From: Verrucomicrobiota bacterium | GTDB lineage: Bacteria; Verrucomicrobiota; Verrucomicrobiia; Limisphaerales; UBA9464 | Length of the DNA stretch: 64,000 nucleotides | Reading direction: 5' to 3' | Assembly: GCA_017309115.1 (NCBI GenBank) | Contig: JAFLEF010000005.1 | Location: forward strand, 124,001 to 188,000 | Shown here: piece by piece, positions 15,569-24,024 of the stretch | Layout of the letters: the number at the start of each line of letters is the position of its first letter | Numbering within the stretch: position 1 is the stretch's first letter | The notes under the pieces: generated by a model | The model's input: only the letters and a program-made list of their open reading frames with translations | What the model was told of the DNA's origin: nothing | Database searches by the model: none | Translations under genes and position numbers: made by a program

Positions 15569-17455
15569 ATGTTCGAGTATCCGAAGCGATATCAGGTGAT
15601 TGTGGTGGGCGGAGGCCATGCCGGCGTCGAGGCCGCCTTGGCGGCAGCGCGAATGGGGTGTCAGACCCTCTTGCTGACGATCAATCTGGATACGATCGGG
15701 CAGATGTCCTGCAACCCTGCCATTGGCGGTCTGGCCAAGGGTCATTTGGTTCGGGAAATCGACGCGCTGGGGGGGGAGATGGGGAAGGCCACCGATTTGA
15801 CTGGGCTGCAGTTCCGAATGTTGAACACGCGAAAAGGCCCCTCGGTGTGGGCACCCCGAGCCCAGTGCGACAAGAAGGCCTATCAATTCCGGCTGAAGTG
15901 GCTTTGTGAGCGGCAGGCCAATCTCGACTGCAAGCAGGCCCAGACGGTTCGCCTGTTGACGGAGGAGGGTCGGGTCACGGGAGTTCAAACGGCGTTCGAA
16001 GTCTGCTTCCGAGCCGACACAGTCGTCATCACCACTGGGACCTTCCTTCGCGGGCTGATGCACGTGGGTTCCAATCAGCAATCGGGAGGTCGAGCCGGCG
16101 AAGGAGCGGCCATGAGCTTGTCGGGATCGTTGCAGGAGGTTGGGCTGGAATTGGGCCGATTGAAGACCGGGACTCCGCCCCGTCTGGTAAAACAGTCCAT
16201 CGACTTTTCCCGGTGCGAGATTCAGCCCGGGGACGAACCCGTCCCGTGGTTTTCGTACTGGAAGGACGACGTTTGGAACGACGAATTGTTCCACGTGGAA
16301 CAAAGATGTTCCCCAAACGAATCGACCCAGTATCCCCGGACCTCCATCCTAAACCAGTTGGGCCAGCAGCTGCCCTGTTGGATAACGGTGACCACGGACC
16401 GGACACGGGAGATCATCCTGGCGAACTTGCACAAGTCGCCGATGTACTCGGGAGTGATCGAGGGCATCGGGCCGCGGTATTGCCCGAGCATTGAGGACAA
16501 ATTCGTTCGGTTCGCTGACAAGGAGCAGCATCAGCTGTTTCTGGAACCAGAGGGGATCGCGACCGACGAGATCTATGTGAACGGGTTCTCCACGTCGCTT
16601 CCGTTTGAAGTCCAAATCCAGATGGTTCAGTCGATCGTGGGCTGTGAGCGCGCGGAGATCATGCGGCCGGCCTACGCGGTCGAGTACGACTTCAGTTTCC
16701 CGACTCAGTTGCTCCCCAGTCTGGAGACCAAGGTTTGTCACAACCTCTTCTTGGCGGGACAGATCAATGGAACCTCAGGGTACGAGGAAGCGGCAGCCCA
16801 GGGTTTGATGGCCGGAATCAACGCGGCACTGCGCGTTCAGGGTCGCCCAGCCTTTGTTTTGGGTCGGGACCAGGCCTATATCGGCGTCTTGGTCGATGAT
16901 TTGATTACCAAGGGCACGACGGAGCCGTATCGGATGTTTACTTCGCGGGCGGAGCACCGGCTCCTGCTTCGTCAGGACAATGCGGATCTCCGGCTGTCCC
17001 GGCTCGGACACAACTTGGGTCTCCTGCCCGATCGCAACTTCCGGCGCTTCGAAGCCAAGGAAACGGCCATTGAAAAGGAACTGGGCCGACTGGCGGTGAC
17101 CCGATCGGGCCAGGACACCCTCGAGCAGATTCTGCGGCGCCCGGAGGTCAACTATGCGCAGCTGCCGGGGGCAGACCATGGATTGGCGCCGGAGATCGTC
17201 CAACAGGTCGAGATTGCGGTGAAGTACGCGGGATACATCCAGCGTCAGGAAGCGGAGGTCGTTCGGTTCCGAGGTTTGGAAGATCGGGCAATACCCGAGG
17301 GATTGGACTACGCGTTGGTTCCGGGACTTCGCAATGAAGCCCGACAGAAGCTTTCCCAAATCCGCCCCGCAACCTTTGGGCAAGCGGCACGAATTTCGGG
17401 GGTGTCCCCGGCGGATGTTACTCTGGTGATGATTTGGTCGCGTCGCTCGAAGTAG
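15569..17455 (+). CDS. mnmG: tRNA uridine-5-carboxymethylaminomethyl modification enzyme (GidA)
   Basis: With MnmE, MnmG installs the cmnm5 group on the wobble uridine of several tRNAs, using FAD. The protein has 628 residues and starts with the dinucleotide-binding motif V-V-G-G-G-H-A-G-V-E-A-A. Other family blocks are T-G-T-P-P-R-L, G-P-R-Y-C-P-S-I-E-D-K and the C-terminal A-x-R-I-S-G-V-S-P-A. Compared with the Escherichia coli protein there is about 27 extra residues between F-S-Y and L-P-C-W (roughly residues 227-262); this stretch includes Leu-Phe-His-Val-Glu-Gln (240-245), encoded by a parS-like palindrome. mnmG commonly lies near oriC next to rsmG and parAB, none of which is seen here. 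Confidence 0.96.
   Translation: MFEYPKRYQVIVVGGGHAGVEAALAAARMGCQTLLLTINLDTIGQMSCNPAIGGLAKGHLVREIDALGGEMGKATDLTGLQFRMLNTRKGPSVWAPRAQCDKKAYQFRLKWLCERQANLDCKQAQTVRLLTEEGRVTGVQTAFEVCFRADTVVITTGTFLRGLMHVGSNQQSGGRAGEGAAMSLSGSLQEVGLELGRLKTGTPPRLVKQSIDFSRCEIQPGDEPVPWFSYWKDDVWNDELFHVEQRCSPNESTQYPRTSILNQLGQQLPCWITVTTDRTREIILANLHKSPMYSGVIEGIGPRYCPSIEDKFVRFADKEQHQLFLEPEGIATDEIYVNGFSTSLPFEVQIQMVQSIVGCERAEIMRPAYAVEYDFSFPTQLLPSLETKVCHNLFLAGQINGTSGYEEAAAQGLMAGINAALRVQGRPAFVLGRDQAYIGVLVDDLITKGTTEPYRMFTSRAEHRLLLRQDNADLRLSRLGHNLGLLPDRNFRRFEAKETAIEKELGRLAVTRSGQDTLEQILRRPEVNYAQLPGADHGLAPEIVQQVEIAVKYAGYIQRQEAEVVRFRGLEDRAIPEGLDYALVPGLRNEARQKLSQIRPATFGQAARISGVSPADVTLVMIWSRRSK
16287..16302. promoter_or_regulatory. 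parS-like centromere site 2, inside mnmG
   Basis: A second exact copy of TGTTCCACGTGGAACA, again symmetric for 18 bases (16286-16303). It lies in frame within mnmG codons 240-245, in a segment that other MnmG proteins lack. Placing ParB sites within coding sequences is common in bacteria. An exact 18-base repeat 825 bases from site 1 is very unlikely by chance. Confidence 0.83.
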
Positions 17456-17589
17456 TCACAGGCGGTGCTCCCAAGCGCCGTCCGACGCCGGCGCCCACGA
17501 CCGCGAAAGGAACGGGCAAGACGAAGTAATCCGATTGATACGCACACGTATGGAGCTCGCGCCTGAGTCTTGGTGTTGGGGAAGGGCGC

Positions 17590-18108
17590 TCAAACGGGTT
17601 CGAGTTCGTCGGCGGCCAGTCGGAGCGCTGCGGCCTGACCGATGAAGTCGAGGCGGAGGTGGACCTCGAGTGCGCCCGAGCGTTGAACCACCACGCCCTC
17701 GAGACCTCGGAGAGCGCCGTGCTTGATCTTAACACGTTGGCCTTCAATTATTTGAGGCTCGAGTCGGATTTCGAGTTCGGTGTCGAGGGCATTCAGGATG
17801 TCGGCCAACTGGGCGGCGAACTCGGCTTGATCACCGGGTTCCAGCAGATTGGCGACGTACTGATTCTGCCGAACCTTGGGGGCGGACTCAGGAACGACTT
17901 GGACGAAGACGTATCCTGGGAAGAGGGGTTTGCGGAACTCGACCTTCTTGCCCCGATACCGCTTCACACTGCGATAGAGTGGTAAGGTGACGGCAAAACC
18001 TTCCCGTTGGCAGAACTCGGCCAACTTCTTTTCGCAGCGGGGACGAACGTGCGCGACATACCAACGGACTTCCATGGGCTCGTGAGTGGGGACTTGGCGG
18101 GTGGCCAA
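17590..18108 (-). CDS. NusG-like transcription antitermination protein (specialised paralog)
   Basis: A 172-residue NusG-family protein. The N-terminal NGN domain is clear: W-Y-V-A-H-V-R-P-R-C-E at 15-25, then K-P-L-F-P-G-Y-V-F-V. The C-terminal part (about 125-170) has a degenerate KOW motif, G-x-R-V-K-I-x-x-G-A-L-x-G-L-E-G. Housekeeping nusG normally sits with secE and rplK, so this is probably a specialised paralog of the UpxY/LoaP/RfaH type that helps transcribe long polysaccharide operons. It lies 61 bases downstream of an exosortase gene on the same strand, which fits a cell-surface role. Met12 is an alternative start. Confidence 0.85.
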   Translation of the reverse strand: MATRQVPTHEPMEVRWYVAHVRPRCEKKLAEFCQREGFAVTLPLYRSVKRYRGKKVEFRKPLFPGYVFVQVVPESAPKVRQNQYVANLLEPGDQAEFAAQLADILNALDTELEIRLEPQIIEGQRVKIKHGALRGLEGVVVQRSGALEVHLRLDFIGQAAALRLAADELEPV

Positions 18109-18169
18109 GGGCGAGTGTTCGTTTAAAACAACTTTGGAGGAATGGCCACCCCCTCCGTGAAAATCTCGC

Positions 18170-19075
18170 TCAAGCCGCTCCCAGCTTGCCCGCCTTCTGT
18201 TCGAGCCGAGTGAGTGCCCAAGCGAGGAGAATGACCCCGCCTGCGGTGAAGATCAGGACACTCCAACCCGCCGAGTCGTGAACGGCTTTCAACGCTTCCG
18301 GGCCTTCGCGATAGGCCGTTAGCGATAAATACAGCGAACGGAAGAAGTTTCCGGCCATCGCCAGACCAATTCCCGCCACCAGGAACAAGGCCTTGCCGCC
18401 ACCCCGCCGAAGGGTCAGATCGCCCACAAACAGGGCCGCCATCAGACTCGACTGCAAACTCCGGATCCCGCTACACGCCTCGTCCACGCCGACCACGCAG
18501 TTGGGCAATTGAATGAGGTGCGCCCGGCGCTCCGCGGGAATGCCCATCAGATTCAACGTTTCGACGTTCAAGGTCGTCACCAGGGACTGGAGGCTGAAGA
18601 CGACGGGATTCCAAATGATCTTGGGCAGAGGCACGGCCAGGTAGAAGAAGATCAGCGGGAAAGCGAAGTGCCTCAGGGTTCGCGGGCCGCGCAGTAGAAG
18701 AATATTGGCACACAGGAAAAGCGTGCAGCCCAGACTTAGGGCCATGGAGGACGAAGGCGAACGGGCGACGCCGATGCGGTAGAGTTCGGCCACCACGACC
18801 AAGGGCAAGCCCGCCAAGCCTAGCCACAAGGGCCAGATTCCGCGGACGGGTTGGTCGTGAGTCGGGCGGGTGGGCCAGCGTTCCCAGACCAGGAACCCGG
18901 TTAGCATCAGGAGAATCCAGCCGTAGTGATAATCCACCAAGGAGGACCACTGATGGGACAGGTCGCGGATCCACCATGCCGAAATGAGCCCGGCAGGAAC
19001 CCAGGGCAGCAGGGCGCGCCAGCAGATGATGGAGCCCGGCTGGGCGGCGGTTGCTGGGGTTTCGCGGTTTGCCAT
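18170..19075 (-). CDS. Exosortase family membrane protease/transpeptidase
   Basis: A 301-residue polytopic membrane protein started at ATG 19075; an upstream in-frame start would run into the adjacent tRNA gene. The catalytic signature of exosortases is intact: Cys201 in D-E-A-C-S-G-I-R-S-L, Arg246 in N-F-F-R-S-L and His266 in V-H-D-S-A-G-W. About eight hydrophobic segments are visible. Exosortases process C-terminal sorting tails (PEP-CTERM and relatives) of exported proteins, usually together with exopolysaccharide synthesis. No protein in this window ends in a tail I recognise as such, so its targets lie elsewhere. It is transcribed ahead of the NusG paralog. Confidence 0.9.
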   Translation of the reverse strand: MANRETPATAAQPGSIICWRALLPWVPAGLISAWWIRDLSHQWSSLVDYHYGWILLMLTGFLVWERWPTRPTHDQPVRGIWPLWLGLAGLPLVVVAELYRIGVARSPSSSMALSLGCTLFLCANILLLRGPRTLRHFAFPLIFFYLAVPLPKIIWNPVVFSLQSLVTTLNVETLNLMGIPAERRAHLIQLPNCVVGVDEACSGIRSLQSSLMAALFVGDLTLRRGGGKALFLVAGIGLAMAGNFFRSLYLSLTAYREGPEALKAVHDSAGWSVLIFTAGGVILLAWALTRLEQKAGKLGAA

Positions 19076-19187
19076 TGGCCCCACCACACTCGAAACCCAA
19101 TCCCGGTGCGGCAAGCCCAAAGGTTGAGCATCCCGGTGACAATCGGGCTGACGAGGTGCTTTGGAACTGTCAACGTCTTGGTCCTTC

Positions 19188-19263
<76 letters not shown>

Positions 19264-19387
19264 CTTCTGCGGCGGTGACCGGGCCAGCCGCCCTGCCACA
19301 GTGGCCAAATCCCGGCAGAGTCGCCGACGGCCCGTGACCAATAGTGTCCACTTGAATACCACCAATTTCTGAAAGAGTTCCCGTCCG

Positions 19388-19672
19388 TTGGCCGTTGATT
19401 CGTCCAACATGTTGTGGCTAAACAACCATCAGGGAACCCACGGAATACGCCTAAAGTCCCATAGCGCCGTTGGTCTGCGAGCTGCTTCACTGGACCCCGT
19501 GAGCGCGAAAGTCCCCCTCGCAGCGAGCGAACCCCAATTCTTTCGGATCGAAATTTTCCGATGGAGAGGGCTCGCCATAGTCCTGGCCCTGTGCGGTCTG
19601 ATGGCCGGTATCTGCACTGTTCTAACTCCCTCGGGCCAGACGTTGAATACCGCCCGCGTCGTCAATCGCTGA
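19388..19672 (+). CDS. Possible small membrane protein
   Basis: A 94-residue reading frame in the 420-base gap between the tRNA and the alkyltransferase-like gene. The only supporting feature is a C-terminal hydrophobic helix (about residues 60-79, rich in Leu/Ala/Gly) flanked by Arg on the inner side, which would give a tail-anchored or signal-like topology. The first half is low-similarity and unremarkable, and I see no strong ribosome-binding site. It may not be a gene. Apart from this, I see nothing else in 19264-19683. Confidence 0.3.
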   Translation: MAVDSSNMLWLNNHQGTHGIRLKSHSAVGLRAASLDPVSAKVPLAASEPQFFRIEIFRWRGLAIVLALCGLMAGICTVLTPSGQTLNTARVVNR

Positions 19673-19683
19673 CAACACCTATT

Positions 19684-20151
19684 CTACTCGGGATAGCCGT
19701 ATTTGAGCGCCGTTGGGAAGAGGGGCGGCGTTTTTGGATCCGAATACTTGCGGCGAGCAGCGATTCCCGGCCGGTCGGGGCGCGTCGGCCACTCAAAGAA
19801 GTGTCGGGAAAAATCCGGGACATGGTCATTGATCACTCGGATTCCCTCTTGAGCCAGTCGGTTCCGCTGACGCCGGAGACCAGCCTCCGAACCGGAGCGC
19901 AACGCCCCTCCTTGGGCGACCACGCGGTGCCAAGGCAATTTCGAAGCTTCCTTCGGACTGAGCCGGGCGAGGACAAACGCCACATGGCGAGGAACCACTT
20001 CCAGATGATTCGCGAGGGCGGAATACGTCGTCACCCGGCCGGGGGGAATGGAGGCTGTGGCCGCCATCACCTCGGCGCGAATTCGTGAAAAGGCCAATGA
20101 TTTTGCCTTGGGCACGGCCGAACAGTACGTGTGAGAACGCCGAATTCGCAA
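19684..20151 (-). CDS. Alkyltransferase-like protein (ATL, DNA-damage sensor)
   Basis: A 155-residue protein with the O6-alkylguanine-DNA alkyltransferase fold: I-P-P-G-R-V-T-T-Y-S-A-L-A at 35-47 and the recognition-helix motif at 73-78. Where true alkyltransferases have P-C-H-R-V, this protein reads P-W-H-R-V-V (Trp74). Replacing the acceptor cysteine with tryptophan is the hallmark of ATL proteins, which bind alkylated guanine without repairing it and pass it to nucleotide excision repair. The chain is longer than minimal ATLs, with about 60 residues after the motif. It is divergent from the ArsR-methyltransferase gene. Confidence 0.88.
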   Translation of the reverse strand: MRIRRSHTYCSAVPKAKSLAFSRIRAEVMAATASIPPGRVTTYSALANHLEVVPRHVAFVLARLSPKEASKLPWHRVVAQGGALRSGSEAGLRRQRNRLAQEGIRVINDHVPDFSRHFFEWPTRPDRPGIAARRKYSDPKTPPLFPTALKYGYPE

Positions 20152-20239
20152 CCGGGTGGGAACTTTTCAGGGCTCACTCCGGCGACGTGGAGTTACGGGA
20201 AGCTCGACGAAGGGGGGCCAGCTTCGCGAGCCTGTGGGC

Positions 20240-21172
20240 ATGAGCTCCACGCTGAGAGCTTTGCGCGCCCTAGCAGACCCAACCCGACTCCGGCTCATCG
20301 CCCTCCTGGAAACTGAGGAGCTCTCCGTCAATGAGCTGCAGGAGATCACACGATTGGGTCAGTCGCGCATCTCCACGCATTTGGGTCTACTGGCGGAGAC
20401 CGGGTTTGTCTCGGCGCGGAGAGAAGGGAAGCGGACCTTTTATCGGCTAACCGCCAGTTCCCCGGAGTTTCAGGAGTTCGCCAAGGTGGCCTTTCGTGGG
20501 GCTCAGGAACTTCCCGATCATTCCGCAGACGTGGTAAACCTCCGGCGGGTGGTGGCCCGGCGGAGTGAGCAGGCGCAGCAGTACTTCAATCAGGTCGCCG
20601 GGCGCTTTGACCGGAGTTACGGGCCCGGCCGCTCCTGGCAGGCGTTCGGACATCTGCTGTTGCGGGTCCTCCCGCCACTGGTGGTGGCCGATCTGGGTTC
20701 CGGCGAAGGGTTGCTGTCGGAATTGCTGGCCCGGCGTTGTCGGAAAGTCATCGCGGTCGATAACTCGGAAAAAATGGTCGAGTACGGCGCCGCCAAAGCA
20801 GAAAAGAATGGTCTCTCCAATTTGGAGTTCCGGCTGGGAGATCTGGAAACTCCGCCGATCGAACCGGCGTCCGTAGATCTTGTGATCCTCAGTCAGGCTT
20901 TGCACCACGCCGAAGATCCGGCCCGAGCCTTGAAAAGTGCGTGCGCGATTCTCAAGCCCGGAGGGCAGTTGATGCTGCTGGACTTGGTCAAACACCGGTT
21001 CGAACGCGCCCGCGAGTTGTATGGCGACCGTTGGTTGGGTTTCGCCGAGGCCGATCTCCAGGGGTGGCTGGAAGCGGCGGGTTTCAATCCGATTGAAATC
21101 AGCACGGTGGCCCGAGAGGAAACCGAACCCCATTTCGAAACGCTCCTGGCGGCCGCCACGAAACCGGCCTGA
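20240..21172 (+). CDS. ArsR-family regulator fused to SAM-dependent methyltransferase
   Basis: A 310-residue fusion, started at ATG 20240 just before L-R-A-L-A-D-P-T-R-L-R-L, the conserved entry to an ArsR winged helix (about residues 4-80). The recognition helix is in L-G-Q-S-R-I-S-T-H-L. I see no cysteine metal-sensing motif. Residues about 110-300 form a class I methyltransferase: V-A-D-L-G-S-G-E-G-L-L is SAM motif I, I-A-V-D-N-S motif II and L-K-P-G-G-Q-L the post-II region. This ArsR-methyltransferase architecture is widespread, and its substrate is not established. It is followed after 71 bases by purC. Confidence 0.9.
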   Translation: MSSTLRALRALADPTRLRLIALLETEELSVNELQEITRLGQSRISTHLGLLAETGFVSARREGKRTFYRLTASSPEFQEFAKVAFRGAQELPDHSADVVNLRRVVARRSEQAQQYFNQVAGRFDRSYGPGRSWQAFGHLLLRVLPPLVVADLGSGEGLLSELLARRCRKVIAVDNSEKMVEYGAAKAEKNGLSNLEFRLGDLETPPIEPASVDLVILSQALHHAEDPARALKSACAILKPGGQLMLLDLVKHRFERARELYGDRWLGFAEADLQGWLEAAGFNPIEISTVAREETEPHFETLLAAATKPA

Positions 21173-21243
21173 TTCGAGAAAACCCGCGCTGACCGGATTT
21201 TTGATTTCGACCCGACGAGGCTCGCCGTCACCATAGGCCGACC

Positions 21244-22131
21244 ATGGATGTTCCGTTGCTGAATCTGGAATTGCCCGGTGTGCGCAAATTGAAATCGGGC
21301 AAGGTCCGGGAGGTTTTTGATTTGGACGATCGCCTGCTGTTTGTCGCGACGGATCGGATCTCCGCCTTCGATTGCATCATGCCCAATGGCATTCCCCGCA
21401 AAGGCGAAGTCCTCACCCAAATTTCCCACTTCTGGTTCGATTTCTGTCAGAGCTGGCTACCCAACCATCGTCTGGCCCGGCCGGGAGATCCGCTGCCCGA
21501 AATTCTGAAGCCCTACGCGGCTCAACTGGCGGGCCGGAGCATGATCGTGAAGAAGGCCCAGCCGCTGGCGATTGAATGCGTCGTGCGAGGTTATCTGGCG
21601 GGTTCGGGGTGGAAGGAATACCGGACGCGTCAAACGGTCTGCGGGATTCCTCTGCCCGCCGGGCTTCAGGAATCGAGTGAACTGCCGGAGCCGATCTTTA
21701 CCCCGGCCACCAAGGCTGAGTCCGGCCACGATGAAAACATCCCCTACGAACGGGCGGCGGAAATCGTGGGACCGGCCATCGCCGAACAGGTTCGCAACCT
21801 AAGCCTCCGGCTGTATCGGGAGGCTCGAGCGTTTGCGGCGCAGCGGGGAATTCTAATTGCCGACACCAAGTTCGAATTCGGGATCTACGAGAATCAGCTG
21901 ATCCTCATTGATGAAGCGTTGACCCCGGACTCATCCCGCTTCTGGCCGGCGGACCAGTACGCGCCGGGTCGGAGTCAGCCCAGTTACGACAAGCAATTCG
22001 TACGGGATTACCTGGAGACGCTGACTTGGGACAAGACACCGCCGGCGCCGGCGCTACCCGCTGAAGTGGTGGCTCGAACGCAGCAGAAGTATCTCGAAGC
22101 CTTCGAGCGGTTGACGGGTCGACCGCTGTAG
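21244..22131 (+). CDS. purC: Phosphoribosylaminoimidazole-succinocarboxamide synthase
   Basis: PurC ligates aspartate to CAIR with ATP to form SAICAR in purine synthesis. The protein has 295 residues, the longer form seen in eukaryote-like and many Gram-negative enzymes. Motifs: K-S-G-K-V-R-E-V-F-D (ATP-loop region), D-R-I-S-A-F-D-C-I-M-P, E-C-V-V-R-G-Y, P-A-T-K-A-E-S-G-H-D-E-N and D-E-A-L-T-P-D-S-S-R-F-W. All catalytic regions are intact. Start ATG 21244. It is separated from purF in the same window by 14 kb, so purine genes are scattered in this genome. Confidence 0.97.
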   Translation: MDVPLLNLELPGVRKLKSGKVREVFDLDDRLLFVATDRISAFDCIMPNGIPRKGEVLTQISHFWFDFCQSWLPNHRLARPGDPLPEILKPYAAQLAGRSMIVKKAQPLAIECVVRGYLAGSGWKEYRTRQTVCGIPLPAGLQESSELPEPIFTPATKAESGHDENIPYERAAEIVGPAIAEQVRNLSLRLYREARAFAAQRGILIADTKFEFGIYENQLILIDEALTPDSSRFWPADQYAPGRSQPSYDKQFVRDYLETLTWDKTPPAPALPAEVVARTQQKYLEAFERLTGRPL

Positions 22132-22150
22132 ACCGGGAATCCGGCGCGAA

Positions 22151-22513
22151 TCAGGCTGACACGCCGCATTCCCAGACGAACCAGGCGGGATTCAAGCCTC
22201 CGAGGGGTCCGCGGAGTTGGTCCAATTCCTCCGCCGGCCCGTGGATTTCCAGGCGGGCGAGTTTGGACATCGACAGCATCCGGTCCAAGTGCGCCGAGAC
22301 GTTGGTCAAGTGGGCCAAAACGCCCGCGGCACTGGTGTAGGCTTCACGGCAGAACACCTCGTCGCCGTTGATCGTGAACTCGTAGTACAGCAGCTCCGGT
22401 TCGGAGGTCGATTGCGTCACGAACTCATGCAGCAACGCCTTGGCGGCCTCGAGCTGACCGGGGTTGACCTTGAAGTAGGGATGCAGGCTGACGGAGCGGG
22501 CGAGACGATTCAT
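22151..22513 (-). CDS. Small ABM-like dimeric alpha/beta barrel protein
   Basis: A 120-residue protein with the pattern of the antibiotic-biosynthesis-monooxygenase/YgiN fold. It opens with a strand (S-V-S-L-H-P-Y-F-K-V), then a helix (G-Q-L-E-A-A-K-A-L-L-H-E-F-V), a strand ending Y-Y-E-F-T-I-N-G-D-E-V-F-C-R-E-A-Y, and a helix with H-L-T-N-V-S-A-H-L. These proteins are often small oxygenases or quinol/aldehyde-handling enzymes, but there is no reliable way to tell the substrate. It is convergent with purC, 19 bases away. Confidence 0.7.
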   Translation of the reverse strand: MNRLARSVSLHPYFKVNPGQLEAAKALLHEFVTQSTSEPELLYYEFTINGDEVFCREAYTSAAGVLAHLTNVSAHLDRMLSMSKLARLEIHGPAEELDQLRGPLGGLNPAWFVWECGVSA

Positions 22514-22658
22514 GGGAACGAAATAATTTGCTTAAGAGGACAGCGAGAACCAGCGGCGCCCCGAAGGCAGGCTTGAACCAGGGGGTCGCGAACCATCCCG
22601 CGTTCGATTAGTCGATCAGCGAAGCGAACTCAACCGAACTGTTCTCCCGAAGCTCGAT

Positions 22659-23897
22659 TCAGGGGGCCGGCTGAGCAGCGATCAATTTCAGAGCGGCGTC
22701 GATGAAGATCTGGCCGGTGCGTTCGCCGAGGCAGGTCCGTGAGATGTAGTCGTAGCGTTGGAAGCTGTTCCAATCGACTTCGGTGAGGATGTAGCCGAAG
22801 GCGTCATTGGTCAGACCGAACAGGAGGTTCTGCTGACCGCGCATCTTGCGTTTGAGGTAGTAGCCGATGTTGGGCAGGGCCTCGCCCGGGATGGTGAGGA
22901 TCTGCGCGGTTCCGAGGTTGACCAGGTTCACCGTCGTGGAGATGCGGCCCTCGGCGTCGGCGGCGTAGCCGAGGGGGGAACCTTTCATGATGGCCAGCAA
23001 TGGACCGGAATCGACCGGGAAAACGACGGTCTCGGCGGCGACGTGCAGGGCAGGGTCCTTTTGAATCGGAGCGGACGCCACGACGCGGAGAGCTTCGTCG
23101 GCGAGGAGGTTTCCAATGCGTTGGCATTCCGACCAGTCGTTGACTTCGGTGCCGTTGGGCCGGCGATTGTCGGCGGTGACCATGCCACCCTGGGCGGAGT
23201 TCATGAAAATGCCCACGCCTCCGCCGCGTTCCTTGAGCCGATCGTAAAGCGGCCCGATGAGATCCGGACTGCAAATGCCCCGACTGCTACCGATCACCTC
23301 TGGATGAACCGCGTAATTGACCAGGGTGGCGATCGGTTGAGCCTTGGCATCCAGGATTTGCAGGACGTTGACCCGGGGGTCGTAGAGGTCGGGGGCGTAG
23401 TAGTTGTAGGCGATGGCGCCTTTGGCTTCGCCGCTGGCGATGCGGAGCGCGGCGGGTTGCAGGGAACTTACGGCTTCGTTGATTGCGGCTGCGGTCTGTT
23501 CCACGACTCGGTCGAGATACTTCAGGTCCGCCGTGGTGCCACCCTTGCCGTCAGGAAAGGCATAGACGTCCGGAGCGCTGTGGGTGTGCGTGGCTCCTAT
23601 GAGAATGTGGTCGGCCGGAATGCCTTTGACCCGTTGGCGAACGCGGTCGCCCAGAACGGCTGGGAACCCGAGAAAATCGACGCTGACAAACGCGACACGC
23701 TGACCCTGATTCTCAAGCACCAGGGCCCGCGCCGTGAGTTCGCCCTGTTTCCGGTCGGCCGCCTTGGAGGGACCCAGTCCGCCTGACACGGGCAGCAGGG
23801 GGTCCGGGGTGACCACGCGGACCGCAATCCCAGCCTGGAAGGCCGCCTGGGCCGCGAAGGTTGTCACGAACAGAAGTACGAGAATCCGCACATACAT
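22659..23897 (-). CDS. Neutral ceramidase-like exported hydrolase (copy 1)
   Basis: A 412-residue exported protein started at ATG 23897, where a signal peptide begins (residues 1-20, ending A-A-Q-A-A). The catalytic-domain motifs of the neutral/alkaline ceramidase superfamily are visible: G-A-T-H-T-H-S-A-P-D (zinc ligands) and N-Y-A-V-H-P-E-V-I-G, followed by F-M-N-S-A-Q-G-G-M. It lacks the C-terminal Ig-like domain of animal and Pseudomonas ceramidases. True substrates of these short bacterial homologs are unknown, and it may hydrolyse other amides. A related gene is at 39030-40373. An upstream extension to 24203 would overlap the divergent gene. Confidence 0.83.
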   Translation of the reverse strand: MYVRILVLLFVTTFAAQAAFQAGIAVRVVTPDPLLPVSGGLGPSKAADRKQGELTARALVLENQGQRVAFVSVDFLGFPAVLGDRVRQRVKGIPADHILIGATHTHSAPDVYAFPDGKGGTTADLKYLDRVVEQTAAAINEAVSSLQPAALRIASGEAKGAIAYNYYAPDLYDPRVNVLQILDAKAQPIATLVNYAVHPEVIGSSRGICSPDLIGPLYDRLKERGGGVGIFMNSAQGGMVTADNRRPNGTEVNDWSECQRIGNLLADEALRVVASAPIQKDPALHVAAETVVFPVDSGPLLAIMKGSPLGYAADAEGRISTTVNLVNLGTAQILTIPGEALPNIGYYLKRKMRGQQNLLFGLTNDAFGYILTEVDWNSFQRYDYISRTCLGERTGQIFIDAALKLIAAQPAP

Positions 23898-24024
23898 GGA
23901 ACCACGGTGCGCGGGGCGGAACAGTTGTCGATTCCGAAACGTAGCGCCGCGCTCCCGGCCTCTTGGCATGCGCCGATGTTTTCCGTCCTCCCCTCGGTCA
24001 TCGGGAACTGGCAGGTTCTTCGGC

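Noticed and set aside
17475-17494. GC hairpin GCGCCG...CGGCGC between mnmG and the NusG paralog
   Set aside because: Short stem, eight-base loop and no T tract on either strand, so not a convincing terminator.
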